This document shows positions 48,099-58,004 of a stretch of DNA of 64,000 nucleotides, piece after piece. The stretch lies in assembly GCA_028290545.1 (NCBI GenBank), contig JAQGJP010000011.1:32186-96185 (forward strand), written 5' to 3'. Below the pieces are notes generated by a model, which was given only the letters and a program-made list of their open reading frames with translations, did not search any database and had not been told where the DNA came from. The position numbers and the translations under genes were made by a program. Each line of letters begins with the position of its first letter. The first letter of the stretch is position 1. This stretch comes from Rhizobium sp. (GTDB lineage: Bacteria > Pseudomonadota > Alphaproteobacteria > Rhizobiales > Rhizobiaceae).

Positions 48099-49184
48099 CT
48101 ATGAGATGAAGTCGCCGACGCTGAGCTTCAAGGTGTTGTCGAAGTCGATGGCGAAGTCTGCCTTGCCGTCGCCGTTCACATCGCCATAAAGCGTGAGCAG
48201 CCCATCCGCTTTTTCGAAACGCAGCTCTCCGGCTGTCTTGCCGAAAGCGTCTTTTGCAATGAAATCGGAGTCCTGATTGCCCTTCTCTGTTGTGTCCGCA
48301 TCGATGGCGTGGAGGTCTATCCGGTCGGCTTCGATTTTCGAAAAATCCGTGATCACGTCCCGGCCGGTGGCCTTGACGCTGCTGTCGCCGATCGTCGTGA
48401 AGATGAACTGGTCCTTGCCGCTTCCGCCGGAAAGCTGGTCGCGACCTCCGCCGCCCCTGATGCTGTCGTCGTCTTCGCCACCATCGAGGACATTGCGTTC
48501 CTTGCCCCCGTAGATGCGATCATCGCCGTTGCCACCAAAGACGTCGCCCCTGATGCTGCCCTTACGACCGTCGTAGAGATCGTCGTTGTCGTTCAGGAGC
48601 ACGTCGCCGATCATCAGGCCGGAATTGGTGATGAGGTCCTTGCTTTGGCAGAATATGTCGAAAAATACGCCGTAGCTTGCGACTTCGCCGTCTATCGTCC
48701 CGGTATTTCGTAAGACGATCGTTTCGCTCGCGGGGTCACCGCCATTGTGGCCGATGGCCATCTCGGCTTCGATCCGTCCGTTGTTGGTGATTGTCGTTCT
48801 CGTTGTATCGCTAACGCCCTGCAACAGGATGCCGATACTATCTTTCGCAGAGACCAGCCCATTGTTGACGATGTGGGATCCGAAAGCGCTCACGCCGATT
48901 GCAGTGCCAAAATTAAACGCCTGCACCTCGCCACCAACGGCAATCTCGATGCTGTTGCCCGAGTCCACTGCGGCCTGGTTTCCAAGCGAGATGGCGCGGC
49001 TTCCTACGTCGAAACCGGCGACGGTCCCTTCGACGATGACTCTGTTGCCGCTGCCGCTTGCGAGGATTGTCTCCGCAGTTGTCGAGGCAATCAGTACACT
49101 CGAAGCGATGAAGATGCCTTCCAGCGATCCGATCGAGGCGACCGTATTCATCTGGCTTGTGGAAAGCGGTATGGTCCATTCCAT
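48099..49184 (-). CDS. RTX (calcium-binding nonapeptide repeat) secreted protein
   Basis: The 361-residue protein has no N-terminal signal peptide. Residues ~1-200 are beta-rich and repetitive (ILRNTGTIDGEV-type strands), suggesting a beta-helix. Residues ~205-260 are RTX calcium-binding repeats (GGNGDDRIYGGKERNVLDGG, then EDDDSIRGGGGRDQLSGGSG), followed by a C-terminal DVITDFSKIEADRIDLHAID segment. This layout is typical of type I secretion substrates, yet no ABC/HlyD/TolC secretion genes are nearby. I start at ATG 49184, seven bases after GGGAGC. Confidence 0.85.
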   Translation of the reverse strand: MEWTIPLSTSQMNTVASIGSLEGIFIASSVLIASTTAETILASGSGNRVIVEGTVAGFDVGSRAISLGNQAAVDSGNSIEIAVGGEVQAFNFGTAIGVSAFGSHIVNNGLVSAKDSIGILLQGVSDTTRTTITNNGRIEAEMAIGHNGGDPASETIVLRNTGTIDGEVASYGVFFDIFCQSKDLITNSGLMIGDVLLNDNDDLYDGRKGSIRGDVFGGNGDDRIYGGKERNVLDGGEDDDSIRGGGGRDQLSGGSGKDQFIFTTIGDSSVKATGRDVITDFSKIEADRIDLHAIDADTTEKGNQDSDFIAKDAFGKTAGELRFEKADGLLTLYGDVNGDGKADFAIDFDNTLKLSVGDFIS

Positions 49185-49211
49185 GATGCGAGCTCCCAAG
49201 TCGACTGTGAT

Positions 49212-49239
49212 AAGGGCATTGCCGGCCGGCGGTGCCCTT
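49212..49239. repeat. 28-bp imperfect palindrome upstream of the RTX gene
   Basis: AAGGGCATTGCCGG is followed at once by CCGGCGGTGCCCTT, which is its complement except for two T/G positions. It lies 28 bases before the RTX start codon and about 170 bases after bolA. It could be an operator, a leader hairpin, or the weak terminator of the pur-bolA transcript. Confidence 0.45.
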
Positions 49240-49408
49240 CCAAGAGAAGGAACGACTTGGTTGCGTAAACTATTCGATGAAAATTAAAATGTCGCCTGCA
49301 TTGTGGCTACATACCAGTTTTCATGGAATAATGACGGAAAATCGTCAAATATTCCGTTTGAAATTCGGAAGCTTGGTTTGCCGCGACAGTTGATTCTCTG
49401 GCTGTCCG

Positions 49409-49642
49409 TCAATCCGGCGCGGATGTCTGCAAGGCAAGCGCGTGCAGCACCCCGCCCATCTTGCCCTGCAGCGCGTCGTAGACCATCTTGTGCTGCTGCA
49501 CCCGGTTCTTGCCGCGGAAGGCCTCGGCGACGACTTCGGCTGCATAGTGATCGCCATCGCCGGCAAGGTCACGGATCGTGACCCTGGCGCCCGGGATGCC
49601 CTCTTTGATCATGTCTTCGATTTCGCCCGGATTCATCGGCAT
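49409..49642 (-). CDS. bolA: BolA family protein
   Basis: The 77-residue protein is a small BolA/IbaG-type protein with a class II KH-like fold: IKEGIPGARVTIRDLAGDGD, the conserved AEAFRGKNRVQQHKMVYDAL, and the histidine in HALAL. BolA proteins bind monothiol glutaredoxins through a shared [2Fe-2S] cluster. It starts 11 bases after the purL stop and is the last gene of the pur operon as read here; grxD follows after the RTX gene. Confidence 0.95.
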   Translation of the reverse strand: MPMNPGEIEDMIKEGIPGARVTIRDLAGDGDHYAAEVVAEAFRGKNRVQQHKMVYDALQGKMGGVLHALALQTSAPD

Positions 49643-49653
49643 GGAAATTCTCC

Positions 49654-51885
49654 TTATTCGCTGGCAGGCAGTTCGCCGGCCATGAAATCAGGGAACCACG
49701 ATTCATGGGCCTTTTGCAATTGTTCAATTGCCACCGGGCGCGCTTTGCCAAGCGCTACAGTCGCGCCGCCGGTCGTGCCGATCCAGGGCGCGAAAATGCC
49801 CTTTTCCTCGGCCATCTCCAGCAATTCGTCGAGATCGTCGTGCTCGACTGTGACAACGTAGCGGCCCTGGTCCTCGCCGAAGAACAGCGGAATGGGGTTG
49901 GTGTCGTTGAGTTCGTTGATCATTGCGCCAATGCCCGACGCCATCGCCATCTCGGCGATCGCCAGCGCCAGTCCGCCCGAAGAACAATCATGCACCGCAG
50001 TCGCCATGCCGTCGCGGATCAGTTCGCGGACGAAATCGCCGGCCTTGCGCTCCTGGATGAGATCGACCGGCGGCGGCGGGCCATCCGTGCGGCCATGGAT
50101 ATCGCGCATATAGACGGACTGGGCGAGATGGGTGCCCCAGCTGGCGGGTGCGCCAATCAGAACGATCGCGTGGTTCTCGTCGGCAAAGCCGATCCGCGCC
50201 ATCCGCTTCCAGTCCGGGATCAGTCCGACGCCGCCAATGGTGGGTGTCGGCATGATCGCCAGCCCGTTGGTCTCGTTGTAGAGCGAGACGTTGCCCGAGA
50301 CGATCGGGAAATCAAGCGCAATACAGGCCTCGCCGATGCCTTTGATGGCATGCACCAACTGGCTCATGATCTCCGGCTTTTCCGGATTGCCGAAATTGAG
50401 ATTGTCGGTGGCGGCGAGCGGCAGGGCGCCGGTCGCCGTCAGGTTGCGCCAGCATTCGGCGACCGCCTGCTTGCCGCCTTCATAGGCGTCGGCCTCGACG
50501 TAACGTGGAGTGACATCCGAGGAGAAGGCCAGCGCCTTGTACTGATGGCCCTCAACGCGGACGACGCCGGCGTCGCCGCCGGGAAGCTGCAGCGAATTTC
50601 CCTGGATCAGCGTGTCGTATTGCTCGTAGACCCAGCGACGCGAGGAATTGTTGGCGGAGCCCACGAGCTGGATCAGCGCGTCGGCGACATCGGCCCCCGG
50701 CACATCGTTCTGTGCCAGCGGCGCGGGTTTGACGGCTGGCGTCCACGGCCGGTCATATTCCGGCGCCTGATCGCCGAGATCCTTGATCGGCAGGTTTGCG
50801 ACTTCGACGCCCTGATGCAGCACGCGGAAGCGCAGGTCGTCGGTGGTCTTGCCGACGATGGCGAAATCCAGTCCCCATTTGACGAAGATCGCCTTGGCGA
50901 CCTCTTCCTTGGCGGGTTCGAGCACCATCAGCATGCGCTCCTGGCTTTCCGACAGCATCATTTCATAAGCGCTCATCTGGACTTCGCGGACAGGCACCTG
51001 GTCGAGATTGAGTTCAATGCCGAGATCGCCCTTGGCGCCCATTTCGACGGCGGAGCAGGTGAGGCCGGCAGCACCCATGTCCTGGATGGCGATCACCGCG
51101 CCGGTCTGCATCAGTTCGAGACAGGCTTCGAGCAGGCATTTCTCGGTGAAGGGATCGCCGACCTGCACGGTCGGCCGCTTCTCCTCAATCGATTCATCGA
51201 ATTCGGCCGAAGCCATGGTCGCACCGCCGACGCCGTCGCGGCCGGTCTTGGCGCCGAGATAGACGACCGGCAGGCCGACGCCCTTGGCTTCCGACAGGAA
51301 GATGCCGTCCGACTTGGCCAGACCTGCGGCGAAAGCGTTGACGAGGATATTGCCGTTGTAGCGGGCGTCGAATTCGACCTCGCCGCCGACGGTCGGCACG
51401 CCGAACGAATTGCCGTAGCCGCCGACGCCGGCGACGACGCCGGACACCAGATGCTTTGTCTTTGGATGATCGGGCGCACCGAAGCGCAGCGCGTTCATGG
51501 CTGCAATCGGACGGGCGCCCATGGTGAACACATCCCGCAGAATGCCACCGACGCCGGTTGCCGCGCCCTGGTAAGGCTCGATGAACGAGGGGTGATTGTG
51601 GCTTTCCATCTTGAAGACCACAACATCGCCGTCATCGATATCGACCACGCCGGCATTCTCGCCCGGACCCTGAATGACGCGCGGCCCCTTGGTGGGCAGC
51701 GTCTTCAGCCATTTCTTCGAGGATTTATAGGAGCAATGCTCGTTCCACATCGCCGAGAAAATGCCGAGTTCGGTGAATGTCGGTTCGCGGCCGATCAGTC
51801 CCAATATTCTCTGATACTCGTCCGGCTTCAGCCCGTGGCTGGCGATCAGGTCCTCGGTGATAGGGCGGTCGTTGGAAACGGTCAT
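49654..51885 (-). CDS. purL: Phosphoribosylformylglycinamidine synthase subunit PurL
   Basis: PurL catalyses the ATP-dependent amidation of FGAR to FGAM, the fourth step of purine synthesis, in complex with PurQ and PurS. The 743-residue size is the small-PurL class. Marks are [60 protein letters not shown], and [20 protein letters not shown]. It is on the same strand as purC, purS and purQ, with a lipoprotein gene between purQ and purL. Confidence 0.98.
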   Translation of the reverse strand: MTVSNDRPITEDLIASHGLKPDEYQRILGLIGREPTFTELGIFSAMWNEHCSYKSSKKWLKTLPTKGPRVIQGPGENAGVVDIDDGDVVVFKMESHNHPSFIEPYQGAATGVGGILRDVFTMGARPIAAMNALRFGAPDHPKTKHLVSGVVAGVGGYGNSFGVPTVGGEVEFDARYNGNILVNAFAAGLAKSDGIFLSEAKGVGLPVVYLGAKTGRDGVGGATMASAEFDESIEEKRPTVQVGDPFTEKCLLEACLELMQTGAVIAIQDMGAAGLTCSAVEMGAKGDLGIELNLDQVPVREVQMSAYEMMLSESQERMLMVLEPAKEEVAKAIFVKWGLDFAIVGKTTDDLRFRVLHQGVEVANLPIKDLGDQAPEYDRPWTPAVKPAPLAQNDVPGADVADALIQLVGSANNSSRRWVYEQYDTLIQGNSLQLPGGDAGVVRVEGHQYKALAFSSDVTPRYVEADAYEGGKQAVAECWRNLTATGALPLAATDNLNFGNPEKPEIMSQLVHAIKGIGEACIALDFPIVSGNVSLYNETNGLAIMPTPTIGGVGLIPDWKRMARIGFADENHAIVLIGAPASWGTHLAQSVYMRDIHGRTDGPPPPVDLIQERKAGDFVRELIRDGMATAVHDCSSGGLALAIAEMAMASGIGAMINELNDTNPIPLFFGEDQGRYVVTVEHDDLDELLEMAEEKGIFAPWIGTTGGATVALGKARPVAIEQLQKAHESWFPDFMAGELPASE

Positions 51886-52029
51886 CTGGCTCTCGGGATC
51901 GGTTGGGAGGCAAGGTTTGCCAGCCTATAACCCATGCGCTTCGCCAGCGCGACAGGAAAATGCCCGAGATCAACAGGTGGCATGGTCGAGACGCGATGAC
52001 TTCCTATTGCAACGACGCCATCAGCTGTG

Positions 52030-52419
52030 TCAGCAGTCCTTGCCGCCGCGAACCCAATGATTGACATCCTTGTGGACGCGGGCGGAGATGTCCGGCTGGT
52101 CCATCAGCGGCCCGAAGGCGCTCATCCTGGCTGGCGTGCCGCTGGCCTGCACGACGAGAAGCGGGCGCGATTCCGGCGAGTGCGCCTTGACCAGCAGGAT
52201 GCGCGGCGTGCCGCTGAACGAATTGAGTTCAGGAGCCAGCTTATAGGCGGCAAACATCGGATCGCGAGACTTGAACCAGCAGCGATTGGCGCCGAGCGCG
52301 ACGCGTTCCATCACCGGCAATGCACTGAGCGTCAGCGCCGGCACCGGCTTGCTGCTGGAGGAGCAGGATGCGAGCGCAGCCAGCGTGGACAGGGCAATGG
52401 CGGTAAAGATGAGGCGCAT
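52030..52419 (-). CDS. Putative outer-membrane or periplasmic lipoprotein
   Basis: The 129-residue protein has a lipoprotein signal: MRLIFTAIALSTLAALASCS, with the lipobox cysteine at about residue 19 in LASC. A serine-rich linker (SSSSKPVP) precedes a small domain with ANRCWFKSRDPMFAAYKLAP and a C-terminal cysteine. It sits between purQ and purL on the same strand, 50 bases after purQ, and is probably in the operon. Function is unknown. Confidence 0.8.
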   Translation of the reverse strand: MRLIFTAIALSTLAALASCSSSSKPVPALTLSALPVMERVALGANRCWFKSRDPMFAAYKLAPELNSFSGTPRILLVKAHSPESRPLLVVQASGTPARMSAFGPLMDQPDISARVHKDVNHWVRGGKDC

Positions 52420-52469
52420 GAAAACACTCCGGGCAAGACGGCTGATCGGCAGGTTCTACCGGACAAAGC

Positions 52470-53144
52470 TTAAGCGGCGATGACGTCCAGCGCGGAAGCG
52501 AAGATGGCGCGGCCATCGGTGCCGCCATGCGCGGCTTCGATCAGGTTTTCCGGATGCGGCATCATTCCTAGGACATTGCCCCTGGCGTTGATGATACCGG
52601 CAATATCATTCATCGAGCCGTTGGGATTGGTGTCCTTCGTGTAGCGGAAGACCACCTGGCCATCGCCTTCGATGCGGGCGAGCGTCTCGGCATCGGCGAA
52701 GTAATTGCCGTCGTGATGGGCGACGGGGCAGCGAATGATCTGGCCCTTGTCGTAGGCCCGCGTGAAATCCGTGTCGTTGTTGGTGACTTCGAGCCTGATT
52801 TCACGGCATACGAATTTGAGCGATGAATTGCGCATCAGAACGCCCGGCAGCATGCCGGCCTCGACCAGGATCTGGAAGCCGTTGCAGACACCCATCACCT
52901 TGACGCCCTTGTCGGCTTTCTCGCGGATCGCCTGCATCACCGGCATGCGGGCGGCAATCGCGCCGCAACGGAGATAATCGCCATAGGAAAAGCCGCCGGG
53001 AATGACGATCAGATCGACATCGTCGGGGATCGAGGTCTCGGTCTGCCAAACGGTGATCGGTGCTTTGCCGGAAATTTTGGTCAGGGCGGCGATCATGTCG
53101 CGATCGCGATTGAGACCGGGAAGCTGGACGACAGCGGATTTCAT
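52470..53144 (-). CDS. purQ: Phosphoribosylformylglycinamidine synthase subunit PurQ
   Basis: PurQ is the glutaminase subunit that supplies ammonia to PurL. The 224-residue class I amidotransferase has the nucleophile in [18 protein letters not shown], the oxyanion region [16 protein letters not shown], and the late [13 protein letters not shown] histidine-glutamate pair. The ATG at 53144 follows GGAGAT. It overlaps by four bases (ATGA) the end of a decayed kptA gene, which once would have been coupled to it. Confidence 0.97.
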   Translation of the reverse strand: MKSAVVQLPGLNRDRDMIAALTKISGKAPITVWQTETSIPDDVDLIVIPGGFSYGDYLRCGAIAARMPVMQAIREKADKGVKVMGVCNGFQILVEAGMLPGVLMRNSSLKFVCREIRLEVTNNDTDFTRAYDKGQIIRCPVAHHDGNYFADAETLARIEGDGQVVFRYTKDTNPNGSMNDIAGIINARGNVLGMMPHPENLIEAAHGGTDGRAIFASALDVIAA

Positions 53145-53602
53145 GGATTGATCTCCGGAAGAGGGCTGTGGAATTGCGGTGGCATTTTCGCGGTGAGCCA
53201 TACGCCATTGTCGGCGACATGGAAAGAATAACCTTGGCGGGTCATGGCTTATGTATCGACTGTCAACATGACATGTGGTCCCTTGCGGCGGATGGCCATG
53301 CGCTTTGCCGTATCGACATCAGGCGAAAAATGCACATGCGTCCGGTTCATCGGCAGCAGGCCGCCCTCGCAGATCTTCTCCCAGGCTTCAGCCGTCGTGC
53401 CATGTTATAGAACGGCTGGAGGCTTCGTCGCTGAAAGTTGAAGATCGGCATCCGCGACATCGAGTCTTTCGCAGAGCTTGCGGCTGAGTTCGGAATAATC
53501 CGTCCAGCCTTCCTGATCGAGCACCAAGCCGATCTCATGCGGTGCATGGCGAAGCACATAGCTGAGAAATTTCGAAATCTCGATTTCGGAGGCGGGCTTA
53601 GG
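53141..53602 (-). pseudogene. kptA: RNA 2'-phosphotransferase (KptA/Tpt1) pseudogene
   Basis: Translating one minus-strand frame from 53602 gives recognisable KptA sequence throughout. The segments are [46 protein letters not shown]-stop-[41 protein letters not shown], and [18 protein letters not shown]. Two in-frame TAA codons interrupt it (53405-53407, where LYHGT is expected, and 53249-53251). The central segment with the catalytic RIRAxQGHS motif is missing, and no start codon remains after the preceding TAA. KptA removes 2'-phosphates from RNA with NAD. The frame ends in an ATGA overlap with purQ. Confidence 0.85.
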
Positions 53603-53863
53603 TTAATTGCCCGGCTCAAACGGTGATTGCGGCGCTTCGGTAAGCTCGCGAAGGTCCAGCCTGGTTTCGATACGCTCGAGGCGCTGGTCGGCTCGATCGA
53701 GTCGCATGTAGATATTGTGAATATCCATCTGCATGGAAACCATCGTCCCACGCATATTGCTCATTTCGGTCTTCATGCCCGACATCTCGAACTTCATGCC
53801 CGAGATATCGCCTTGGATCTTCTTGAGCATTTCATAGATCAAATTGCCGTCGATATCCGCCAC
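53603..53863 (-). CDS. Small coiled-coil protein between purS and purQ
   Basis: The 86-residue product is probably one long helix: MADIDGNLIYEMLKKIQGDI is followed by methionine-rich heptads (SGMKFEMSGMKTEMSNMRG) and RLDRADQRLERIETRLDLRE. It resembles a self-associating coiled coil. It lies 15 bases downstream of purS and directly upstream of the kptA pseudogene on the pur strand. I do not recognise a named family. Similar small coiled-coil ORFs occur on rhizobial chromosomes and plasmids. Confidence 0.65.
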   Translation of the reverse strand: MADIDGNLIYEMLKKIQGDISGMKFEMSGMKTEMSNMRGTMVSMQMDIHNIYMRLDRADQRLERIETRLDLRELTEAPQSPFEPGN

Positions 53864-53878
53864 GACGCATCTCCACTC

Positions 53879-54121
53879 TTACGAGAGAGCGATAGTATAA
53901 TTCTCGATCACCGTGTTGGCCAGCAGCTTCTCGCACATCGATTTGAGGTCGGTTTCCGCCTTGTCCTTGTCGTCGTGGTCGATGACGAGATCGAATACCT
54001 TGCCCTGGCGCACACCGCCGACGCCTGAGAAATCAAGCGCAGTCAACGCGCCTTCGATAGCCTTGCCCTGTGGGTCCAGCACGCCATTCTTCAGCGTTAC
54101 GACTACACGCGCCTTGATCAT
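53879..54121 (-). CDS. purS: Phosphoribosylformylglycinamidine synthase subunit PurS
   Basis: PurS bridges PurL and PurQ in the bacterial FGAM synthase complex. The 80-residue protein shows KARVVVTLKNGVLDPQGKAI, VGGVRQGKVFDLVID, and a C-terminal KLLANTVIENYTI. ATG 54121 follows AGGGAA; an in-frame start at 54139 is less likely. It lies 42 bases after purC. Confidence 0.96.
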   Translation of the reverse strand: MIKARVVVTLKNGVLDPQGKAIEGALTALDFSGVGGVRQGKVFDLVIDHDDKDKAETDLKSMCEKLLANTVIENYTIALS

Positions 54122-54163
54122 ATTTCCCTCTATATTCACTTTGATTGTCAGCGGCCGGGGCCG

Positions 54164-54937
54164 TCAGTCGGACTTGACCAGAACCGGACCGCCACTGCGG
54201 ATTGGCTCGTTCTCGTTGATGATGCCGAGCCGGCGCGCAACTTCCTGATAGGCATCAAGCAGGCCGCCGAGATCCTTGCGGAAGCGATCCTTGTCGAGCC
54301 GCTCGCGGGTCTCGATATCCCAGAGCCGGCAGGAGTCGGGCGAAATCTCGTCGGCGAGGATGATACGCATCATGTCGCCTTCATAGAGGCGGCCGCATTC
54401 GATCTTGAAATCGACCAACTGGATGCCAACGCCGAGGAAAAGACCGGTCAGGAAGTCGTTGATGCGGATGGCCAGCGCCATCACGTCATCGAGTTCCTGC
54501 GGGCTCGCCCAGCCGAAGGCGGTAATGTGCTCCTCGGAAACCATCGGATCGTCGAGCGCATCCGATTTGTAATAGAATTCGATGATCGAGCGCGGCAGGA
54601 CCAGGCCTTCCTCGATGCCAAGGCGCGTGGCAAGCTCGCCGGCGGCGACGTTGCGCACGACGACTTCGAGCGGAATCATCTCGACTTCCCGGATCAACTG
54701 TTCGCGCATGTTGAGGCGGCGGATGAAATGCGTCGGGATGCCGATGCGGTTCAGATGCGTGAAGACGAATTCGGAGATCCGGTTGTTGATGACGCCCTTG
54801 CCGTCGATGACTTCATGTTTTTTCTTGTTGAAGGCGGTCGTGTCGTCCTTGAAGAATTGCACCAGCGTACCCGGTTCCGGACCTTCGTAAAGGATCTTTC
54901 CCTTGCCTTCATAAATCCGGCGACGGCGGTTGTTCAT
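54164..54937 (-). CDS. purC: Phosphoribosylaminoimidazole-succinocarboxamide synthase
   Basis: SAICAR synthase joins CAIR and aspartate with ATP in purine synthesis. The 257-residue protein has [55 protein letters not shown], and the ligand-binding VDFKIECGR and [12 protein letters not shown]. It is the first gene of the pur operon read here. The 240 bases upstream should carry the promoter; I saw no PurR-like or riboswitch element. Confidence 0.98.
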   Translation of the reverse strand: MNNRRRRIYEGKGKILYEGPEPGTLVQFFKDDTTAFNKKKHEVIDGKGVINNRISEFVFTHLNRIGIPTHFIRRLNMREQLIREVEMIPLEVVVRNVAAGELATRLGIEEGLVLPRSIIEFYYKSDALDDPMVSEEHITAFGWASPQELDDVMALAIRINDFLTGLFLGVGIQLVDFKIECGRLYEGDMMRIILADEISPDSCRLWDIETRERLDKDRFRKDLGGLLDAYQEVARRLGIINENEPIRSGGPVLVKSD

Positions 54938-55177
54938 ATTCTTCTCTTTTTTTGTTGGCGGTGGGACTCACGTTTCCGCGATGCCGCATCGATTTATTCA
55001 CCCGGTCATTAGCGGAAAAGATCGCACTTCACAATCATGCATCGATCTGATCCCCTGATTTAGAGCCTCTTGGTCATATTACCGTCACTGACGAAACACC
55101 GGGTTGCGCTTTCGTCAGGCTTTTGATTTATGTGCTCCAGCATTATAATCAAGATCAGGGATTCAGGGGAGAGACCT

Positions 55178-55492
55178 ATGTCCAATATGAACGATCGCGA
55201 AAAAGCCTTCGAAAACAAGTATGCGCACGATCAGGAAATGAAATTCAAGATCGTCGCCCGGCGCAATAAATTGCTCGGCCAGTGGGCCGGCGCGCTGCTT
55301 GGCAAGGCCGACATCGATGCCTATGCCAAGGAGGTCGTGGTCTCCGACTTCGAGGAAGCCGGCGAAGAGGATGTCGTGCGCAAGGTCGCCGCCGATTTCG
55401 ACGCCGGCGGTATCTCCCAATCGGCGGAAGATATCCGCAACAAGATGATGGAACTTCTGCCGATCGCGACCGACCAGATCGACAAGGGCTGA
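55178..55492 (+). CDS. DUF1476 protein, F1Fo-ATPase inhibitor subunit zeta
   Basis: The 104-residue protein matches DUF1476, the zeta subunit that inhibits ATP hydrolysis by alphaproteobacterial F1-ATPase. The inhibitory N-terminal helix is visible (NDREKAFENKYAHDQEMKFK). ARRNKLLGQWAGALLG, VVVSDFEEAGEEDVVRKVAA and an alpha-helical end follow. AGGGGAGAGACCT precedes the ATG at 55178. In rhizobia this gene is typically near purC, as here. Confidence 0.9.
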   Translation: MSNMNDREKAFENKYAHDQEMKFKIVARRNKLLGQWAGALLGKADIDAYAKEVVVSDFEEAGEEDVVRKVAADFDAGGISQSAEDIRNKMMELLPIATDQIDKG

Positions 55493-55520
55493 GACCAGTC
55501 TCGCTGGTTTGACAATCAAG

Positions 55521-55544
55521 GCCGTCCGCGAGGGCGGCTTTTTC
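55521..55544 (+). terminator. Terminator of the DUF1476 gene
   Basis: GCCGTCC pairs with GGGCGGC (one G-T pair) around a GCGA loop, then five T residues, 28 bases after the stop. It abuts the convergent hydrolase gene. Confidence 0.85.
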
Positions 55545-56110
55545 TATTTGCGATCAGGCGGTTTCAGGCGCGACAGGAATTGCGCGAACACCATCGTGCC
55601 TTCCGGCCACGGGCCGTGACCCGACTCGACATTGATGTGGCCGGAATTACCGGCATCGACCAGCAGCGAGCCCCAGGCATTGGCGATGTCCCCGGCATGC
55701 TCGTAGCTGCCGAACGGATCATTCTGGCTGGCAACGGTGATCGACGGAAACGGCAACGGCAGGCGGGGATAGGGACCGAATGTCTTCATCTGCCGCGGCT
55801 TGGTGCCTGGATACTGCAGGTTTGGCGGCGACACGAAGAACGCCCCCGCAACTTTGTCCTGGCACGCCGGCAATGCGTGGATGACCGCCCCGACGCCGAG
55901 CGAATGGGCGACAAGGACCACAGGCTTCTGCGCCGCGTTGATCGCATCGGTGATCGACTGTACCCAGTCTTCCCGCACGGGATCATGCCACGAGCCTTGT
56001 TCGACGCGGCGCGCGGAAGCAAGTTTCGATTGCCAGCGGCTCTGCCAGTGGTCCGGGCCGGAATTGCCATGGCCGGGGATGATCAGGATATCTGCTTCGG
56101 ATGCTTTCAT
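55544..56110 (-). CDS. RBBP9/YdeN-family alpha/beta hydrolase
   Basis: The 188-residue serine-hydrolase fold protein has GHGNSGPDHWQSRWQSKL near the N-terminus, the nucleophile elbow VLVAHSLGVGAVIHAL, the acidic residue in ASQNDPFGSYEHA, and the histidine in NSGHINVESGHGPWPEG. All three catalytic residues are present. Bacterial members are esterases of unknown substrate. I start at ATG 56110 (MKASEADILIIPGHG); the frame stays open to 56695 but is non-coding there. Confidence 0.88.
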   Translation of the reverse strand: MKASEADILIIPGHGNSGPDHWQSRWQSKLASARRVEQGSWHDPVREDWVQSITDAINAAQKPVVLVAHSLGVGAVIHALPACQDKVAGAFFVSPPNLQYPGTKPRQMKTFGPYPRLPLPFPSITVASQNDPFGSYEHAGDIANAWGSLLVDAGNSGHINVESGHGPWPEGTMVFAQFLSRLKPPDRK

Positions 56111-56257
56111 GACCTTCAGATGGAGGGGAAGGGCGTTTATGTCAAGAATATCGCGATGCGCCGACGTCCAGAGAATGCGTCTCCAAACTATGCTTGTGTT
56201 AACGCACTCGAAGGATAAGCTGTCGGGAATATCAAGAGCATGCCTGGGGAGGAATAC

Positions 56258-57892
56258 ATGCTTGGATTGATGCAGGAGTGGCCGCTTCTCTGCCACAAGG
56301 TTATCGATCACGCCGCAAATTATCACGGCGATCGTGAAGTGGTTTCCCGTTCCGTCGAGGGACCCATCCATCGAACGAACTATCGGAACACCAGGGCGCG
56401 GGCGCTCGCCTTTGCCCGCCGATTGGAACTCGATGACGTCAGGCCGGACGATCGGATCGCCACCATGGCCTGGAATACGTGGCGCCACCTCGAAGCATGG
56501 TATGGCATTACCGGGCTGGGCGCGATTTATCACACCCTCAATCCAAGGTTGTTTCCGCAGCAGCTGGTCTGGATCATGAATGACGCCGAAGACAGCATGT
56601 TGTTCGTCGATCTGACCTTTCTGCCATTGATCGAGAAAATCGCCGGTTCTGTGCCAACCTTGCGAAGGATCATCGTGCTGACCGACCGGGAGCACATGCC
56701 CCAGACCTCACTCGCGAACGTCGATTGCTACGAGGAATGGCTCGCAGAAGGCGACGGCGATTTCACCTGGCGGGATTTTGACGAACGGACGGCCGCCGGC
56801 ATGTGCTACACGTCGGGGACCACGGGAAATCCCAAGGGCGTGCTTTATTCGCACCGTTCGAACGTGCTGCATGCCATGGCATCGATCTTTCCCGACGTGA
56901 TCGGGATGTCCTCAGGCGACACGATGATGCCGGTCGTGCCGTTCTTTCATGCCAATGCCTGGGGAACGTCCTTCGCAGCGCCGATGGCGGGCAGCCGCCT
57001 GGTTCTGCCGGGGCCTGGCATGGACGGAAAATCGATCTATGAAATGTTGACCAACGAGAAGGTCACGGTGACGGCCGCAGTGCCGACCGTCTGGCTGATG
57101 CTGCTGCAATATCTGGAAAAAGAGAATGGCAGCCTGCCGGACCTCGATCGGGTTTTCATCGGCGGCTCGGCATGTCCGCGATCGGTGATCGAGACTTTCC
57201 AGAACAGATATGGGGTCAAAGTGCGGCACGGCTGGGGCATGACCGAGATGTCTCCGATCGGCAGCGTCTGCGTGCTCAATCCCGATCACGACTCGCTGAG
57301 CGCCGATCAACGGCTTGATGTACAGGCCAAACAGGGACAGCCCTTCTTTGGTGTGGAGATGAAGATCACCGACGACGACGACAATGCCATGCCGCATGAC
57401 GGCCGGACATTCGGTCGGCTCAAGGTGCGTGGGCCGGCCGTTGCCTCCGCATACTACAAGGGTGACGGGGCCGAACAATTCGACAGCGACCAGTGGTTCG
57501 ATACCGGCGATGTCGCCCATATCGATGAACACGGCTATATGCAGGTCACTGATCGATCCAAGGATGTCATCAAATCCGGCGGTGAGTGGATTTCCTCGAT
57601 CGCGCTCGAAAATCTTGCCGTCGGCCACCCGGCTGTCGCCGAAGCCGCCGTGATCGGCCTTCCGCATCCAAAATGGGACGAGCGGCCGCTGCTGATCATC
57701 ATCGCCAAGGCGGAATGCAATCCATCAAAGGAGGAGATTCTCGACTTCATGCGGGATAAGGTTTCCAAGTGGTGGATGCCGGATGACGTGGTCTTCGTCG
57801 ATGCCATTCCGCACACCGCGACAGGCAAGATCCTCAAGACCGAACTCAGGGCGCAGATGAAGGATTACCGTTTTCCCGGCTGCGAAAGCTGA
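56258..57892 (+). CDS. Medium/long-chain fatty-acid--CoA ligase (AMP-forming)
   Basis: The 544-residue ANL-superfamily enzyme activates a carboxylic acid as an acyl-adenylate and then transfers it to CoA. Motifs are [20 protein letters not shown] (P-loop), [48 protein letters not shown], and the catalytic lysine in [12 protein letters not shown]. It is closest in layout to AlkK-type ligases. ATG 56258 sits four bases after GGGGAGGA; an in-frame ATG at 56240 overlaps that site. Chain length is not determinable here. Confidence 0.9.
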   Translation: MLGLMQEWPLLCHKVIDHAANYHGDREVVSRSVEGPIHRTNYRNTRARALAFARRLELDDVRPDDRIATMAWNTWRHLEAWYGITGLGAIYHTLNPRLFPQQLVWIMNDAEDSMLFVDLTFLPLIEKIAGSVPTLRRIIVLTDREHMPQTSLANVDCYEEWLAEGDGDFTWRDFDERTAAGMCYTSGTTGNPKGVLYSHRSNVLHAMASIFPDVIGMSSGDTMMPVVPFFHANAWGTSFAAPMAGSRLVLPGPGMDGKSIYEMLTNEKVTVTAAVPTVWLMLLQYLEKENGSLPDLDRVFIGGSACPRSVIETFQNRYGVKVRHGWGMTEMSPIGSVCVLNPDHDSLSADQRLDVQAKQGQPFFGVEMKITDDDDNAMPHDGRTFGRLKVRGPAVASAYYKGDGAEQFDSDQWFDTGDVAHIDEHGYMQVTDRSKDVIKSGGEWISSIALENLAVGHPAVAEAAVIGLPHPKWDERPLLIIIAKAECNPSKEEILDFMRDKVSKWWMPDDVVFVDAIPHTATGKILKTELRAQMKDYRFPGCES

Positions 57893-58004
57893 CTGCCCGC
57901 GCATTTGTGGGGACATCGATACCGGATCGCGCTATATTGCCGCATGGGCGTATCGAGCCGCTACCGGCGACTGGTTGCCCGATATCCCGTATGGAGGATC
58001 CGTT

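Noticed and set aside
49705..51930. 741-residue plus-strand open frame
   Set aside because: It is antisense to purL, whose motifs are unambiguous.
53168..53410. Plus-strand 80-residue ORF between purQ and the coiled-coil gene
   Set aside because: The opposite strand carries recognisable KptA sequence, so this is an antisense shadow of the pseudogene.
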